Position numbers and translations under genes: made by a program | Origin: Gammaproteobacteria bacterium | GTDB taxonomy: Bacteria > Pseudomonadota > Gammaproteobacteria > GCA-001735895 | Direction: 5' to 3' | DNA: 9,436 nucleotides | Assembly (NCBI GenBank): GCA_024763185.1 | Contig: JANTFY010000071.1 | Location: 1-9,436 of the forward strand | Shown: piece by piece, positions 6,976 to 9,436 of the stretch | How positions within the stretch are numbered: the stretch's first letter is position 1 | Layout: each line of letters opens with the position of its first letter | The notes under the pieces: generated by a model | Databases searched by the model: none | Told to the model about the DNA's origin: nothing | The model's input: only the letters and a program-made list of their open reading frames with translations

Positions 6976-8322
6976 ATGAGTGATAAAAGACCTAATATCG
7001 TACTCATCCTGGCGGATAACCTGGGCTGGGGTGAACTGGGTTGCTACGGAGGTGGTGAGTTACGCGGCGCTCCCACTCCACGGATAGACGACCTGGCCCG
7101 TCAGGGAATTCGTTTTCTGAATTTCAATGTTGAAAGCGATTGCGTCCCGACCCGTTCCGCAATGATGACCGGGCGTCATCCAATTCGCACCGGCGCACTC
7201 CAGTCGGTACCTGGAGGACTGCCGCAGGGCCTCACGCGCTATGAACGCATGCTTGCTGAAATTCTCAATGAAGCCGGCTATCAATGCTGCAATTTTGGCA
7301 AATGGCATCTTGGCGATCAGCCCGAGCGTCTACCTCATAATCGTGGTTTTCATGAGTGGTACGGCATTCCACGCACCATGAACGAGGCGATGTTTACTTC
7401 CTCCATATATTTTGACGACATATATGTGGATGTGCCGTATATCTGGGAAGCAAAAGCGGGCGAGGAGGCGCGTAAGGTCAAGGTGTTGAATGAAGAGACG
7501 CGTCGCACGATCGACCGTGAGTGCGTTGAAAAAGGCATTGACTTTATGCAAAGACAAAACGAAGCCGGGCAGCCTTTTTTCTGTTACCTGCCCATTACCC
7601 AGTTGCATTTTCCCAGCCTCGCGCATCCGGATCACAAGGGAAAAACGGGCCATGGTGAAATGGCGGACAGCCTGGCCGAGATGGACCACAATGTCGGCCT
7701 GGTGCTCGATGCCGTCGATGAAATGGGGATTGCCGAAGATACCTTGTTTATTTTCGGTTCAGACAATGGTCCCGAATTTCGTGATCCGTGGAAGGGCACC
7801 GCCGGATTCTGGCGCGGCAGTTACCATACCTCGATGGAAGGCAGTCTACGTGCTCCGTTCATGATGCGCTGGCCGGGTAAGATCAAAGCTGGCGTGGTCA
7901 CCGATGAAATCATGCATATCACCGATCTCTATACAACACTGCTAACCCTGACCGGTTGCCCGATCCCGGAGGACCGGCCTGTGGATGGAGTGAACCAGCT
8001 CGATTTTATTTTTGGAAAGCAGGAAACCACTAACCGCGATGGCTTTGTGTTCTACATCAAGCAGGAAGTGCGCGCGCTGAAATGGAAAGACTGGAAGATA
8101 CATTTCATCTGGGAAGCCGAGGTTCACGACGGGCCGAAAAAACTCGAAGTACCGTATCTGTTCAACCTGATCTCCGATCCCAAGGAACAGACCAATGTCA
8201 TGACGACGGAAAACTGGGTGCGCACACCGATGTTGAAAATGCTGCATGAATTCCGCCAGAGCCTTAAGAAGTTTCCGCCGATCAAGCCGGGTACACCGGA
8301 TCCTTATACGCCGCCGCAATAA
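6976..8322 (+). CDS. cysteine-type sulfatase, predicted cytoplasmic
   Basis: A 448-residue sulfatase of the alkaline-phosphatase superfamily (S1 type) expected to hydrolyse a sulfate ester to alcohol and sulfate. The signature CVPTR (56-60), followed by SAMMTGRHPIRTG, contains Cys56, which must be changed to formylglycine by a formylglycine-generating enzyme not encoded in this window. Other active-site elements: LADN (12-15), FGKWHLG (107-113, with Lys109 and His111), His211, and GSDNGPE (261-267, with Asp263 and Asn264). The first metal pair is Asp14-Asn15, where many sulfatases have Asp-Asp. There is no signal peptide: the first strand (PNIVLILAD) starts at residue 6, so the enzyme should stay in the cytoplasm. 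GGAGG seven bases before the ATG supports the start. It lies between the receptor and permease genes of a TTT system and ends two bases before TctB, implying a joint role in using an imported sulfated compound. The substrate is unknown. Confidence 0.9.
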   Translation: MSDKRPNIVLILADNLGWGELGCYGGGELRGAPTPRIDDLARQGIRFLNFNVESDCVPTRSAMMTGRHPIRTGALQSVPGGLPQGLTRYERMLAEILNEAGYQCCNFGKWHLGDQPERLPHNRGFHEWYGIPRTMNEAMFTSSIYFDDIYVDVPYIWEAKAGEEARKVKVLNEETRRTIDRECVEKGIDFMQRQNEAGQPFFCYLPITQLHFPSLAHPDHKGKTGHGEMADSLAEMDHNVGLVLDAVDEMGIAEDTLFIFGSDNGPEFRDPWKGTAGFWRGSYHTSMEGSLRAPFMMRWPGKIKAGVVTDEIMHITDLYTTLLTLTGCPIPEDRPVDGVNQLDFIFGKQETTNRDGFVFYIKQEVRALKWKDWKIHFIWEAEVHDGPKKLEVPYLFNLISDPKEQTNVMTTENWVRTPMLKMLHEFRQSLKKFPPIKPGTPDPYTPPQ

Positions 8323-8324
8323 CC

Positions 8325-8927
8325 ATGGATTGCGGCATGGAGCAGGAAACCAGCACAAACAGGTCCGCGGAAAAGTTTAAGGAGCAGGATGCTTTACTCA
8401 AGAACCTGCTTGGAGGACTGCTGGTATTAACCATCGCCCTGATATTATTCGTTCCGGCGGTCAGCGAGATATATGTCGATCCCCGGGATCCGGGTTTCAG
8501 TTCGCGCGATTTTCCTGTCGGCGTGCTCACTTTACTGGTGTTACTGTGCCTGTTGGTGTTGTTTCGGCCCCTCTACACGATACTGGTGAAACGCAAGCGC
8601 TGGCACTGGCATTACTCCCAGGAATTGAGGGACCTGGCTCGCCATGTTATCCCGATCATGACCGTTGGGTTTTGTTATGCCTGGCTCATCAGCATGTTTC
8701 AGTATTTTCTGCCCACGTTTCTGGTAGCTATGTCTTCCATGGCCATCTATGGCAATCGTGGAGTCTGGCGCCTGATCATCATACCGCTGTTCGTTTCTGC
8801 CTTATTCTACCTGGTATTCTTCGGTCTGCTGGGTTTGTACGAAGAACCGGGCAGTGTGTTGCAGTACAACAATCAGGTCCTGTTCAAGCCGCTGCACGAG
8901 ACCCTTGGTGCGCTTTTCAACAGGTAA
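8325..8927 (+). CDS. TTT-family small membrane subunit (TctB-like)
   Basis: A 200-residue inner-membrane protein matching the small subunit of tripartite tricarboxylate transporters in size, topology and position. Hydrophobic segments lie at about 28-46, 64-82, 107-127, 129-141 and 148-171, with a charged cytoplasmic-type N-terminus and a short loop YVDPRDPGFSSRDFP (50-64) that resembles the conserved loop after the first helix in TctB proteins. TctB sequences are poorly conserved, so the call rests heavily on the neighbours: sulfatase two bases upstream and TctA six bases downstream. The ATG at 8325 has no good Shine-Dalgarno sequence; another ATG at 8337 would shorten the protein by four residues. 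Initiation by ribosomes finishing the sulfatase gene is likely. Confidence 0.85.
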   Translation: MDCGMEQETSTNRSAEKFKEQDALLKNLLGGLLVLTIALILFVPAVSEIYVDPRDPGFSSRDFPVGVLTLLVLLCLLVLFRPLYTILVKRKRWHWHYSQELRDLARHVIPIMTVGFCYAWLISMFQYFLPTFLVAMSSMAIYGNRGVWRLIIIPLFVSALFYLVFFGLLGLYEEPGSVLQYNNQVLFKPLHETLGALFNR

Positions 8928-8933
8928 ACTCAG

Positions 8934-9436
8934 ATGGGTATCGTAGACGGCTTTTCCGCATTATTCGCCCACTGGCAGCCCGTCATGTTTGCCCTGGTCG
9001 GTACCCTGGTCGGACTCGTTGCGGGTGCTTTGCCGGGACTATCGGGTTCCGCCACCATTGCGCTGTTGATTCCATTGACCTTTTACATGGATACCCTGTC
9101 AGCCCTGGTGTTTATTTACACGATCAGTAAAGCGGCGGATTTTGGCGGTTCGATCCCGGCCATCCTGTTTAACACTCCCGGCACGCCACAGGCTACGGCG
9201 ACCCAGATCGAGGGGTATCCGCTGACATTACAGGGCAAGCAAAACAAAGCCCTGCGCATGGCGGTTATTTCATCGGCACAAGGTGATATTGTTTCGGAGT
9301 TAATGCTGATTTTCGGCGCGGCCAGCATTTCTCTGTATGCCGCGCGTATGGGACCGCCGGAATATACCGCGGTGTACTTCTGCGCATTTATCATTATCGG
9401 CAGCCTGATTGGCGAATCGGTAGTCAAGGGCCTGAT
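8934..9436 (+). CDS. TTT-family large membrane subunit (TctA-like), C-terminus beyond window
   Basis: The first 167 codons of the large permease subunit are present and the frame is open to the edge. The full protein is normally about 500 residues with many membrane helices. Seen: VGLVAGALPGLSGSATIALL, the N-terminal glycine-rich signature of TctA, then LIPLTFYMD and ADFGGSIPAILFNTPGTPQ, the second signature, followed by IEGYPL. These regions form the transport core that moves the substrate delivered by the receptor. The start ATG lies six bases after the TctB stop, with AGG about nine bases upstream, partly inside the end of TctB. Together with TctC and TctB it completes the three parts of one transporter, with the sulfatase gene inserted between them. 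Confidence 0.93.
   Translation, partial: MGIVDGFSALFAHWQPVMFALVGTLVGLVAGALPGLSGSATIALLIPLTFYMDTLSALVFIYTISKAADFGGSIPAILFNTPGTPQATATQIEGYPLTLQGKQNKALRMAVISSAQGDIVSELMLIFGAASISLYAARMGPPEYTAVYFCAFIIIGSLIGESVVKGL

Noticed and set aside
7942..8358. 138-codon minus-strand frame opposite the sulfatase C-terminus
   Set aside because: Antisense shadow of the sulfatase gene, with many Arg, Cys and Phe and no known motif.
8546..9130. 194-codon plus-strand open frame across TctB and TctA
   Set aside because: It overlaps two well-supported membrane protein genes in another frame and its translation is rich in His, Pro and Arg without domain signs.

Overview
The window looks like chromosomal DNA from a proteobacterium, most likely a gammaproteobacterium. 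The clues are a two-domain sucrose-phosphate synthase of bacterial type, a Bug/TctC periplasmic receptor with a Gram-negative signal peptide, moderate GC, and Shine-Dalgarno-led starts. The genus cannot be named from the sequence. No tRNA, rRNA, CRISPR array, insertion sequence or integrase is visible.

Left part, all on the minus strand. A P-type ATPase (3298-5388) lies upstream of a sucrose-phosphate synthase (701-2845). The synthase is followed after 31 bases by a GH13 sugar phosphorylase of the sucrose-phosphorylase type, cut by the left window edge (1-669). The synthase and phosphorylase look like one transcription unit for making and recycling a glucosyl disaccharide (sucrose or sucrose-6-phosphate). 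They are separated from the ATPase by a 452-base gap with no convincing gene.

Right part, all on the plus strand. It holds a tripartite tricarboxylate transporter (TTT) receptor of the TctC/Bug type (5788-6774), a sulfatase without signal peptide (6976-8322), the small membrane subunit TctB (8325-8927), and the start of the large membrane subunit TctA (8934 to the right edge). A sulfatase embedded between receptor and permease genes suggests uptake of a sulfate ester across the inner membrane followed by cytoplasmic desulfation. A stable hairpin sits between receptor and sulfatase and could set unequal expression.

The two halves diverge from a 399-base region (5389-5787). It holds several inverted repeats, including TGTATACA and GCTGTTATCAACAGC just before the receptor gene, and a possible 43-codon gene on the minus strand ahead of the ATPase.

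The points most worth follow-up are the ATPase, which has all cytoplasmic P-type motifs but lacks the CPC-type metal motif in its core membrane helix, and the sulfatase-TTT gene cluster.
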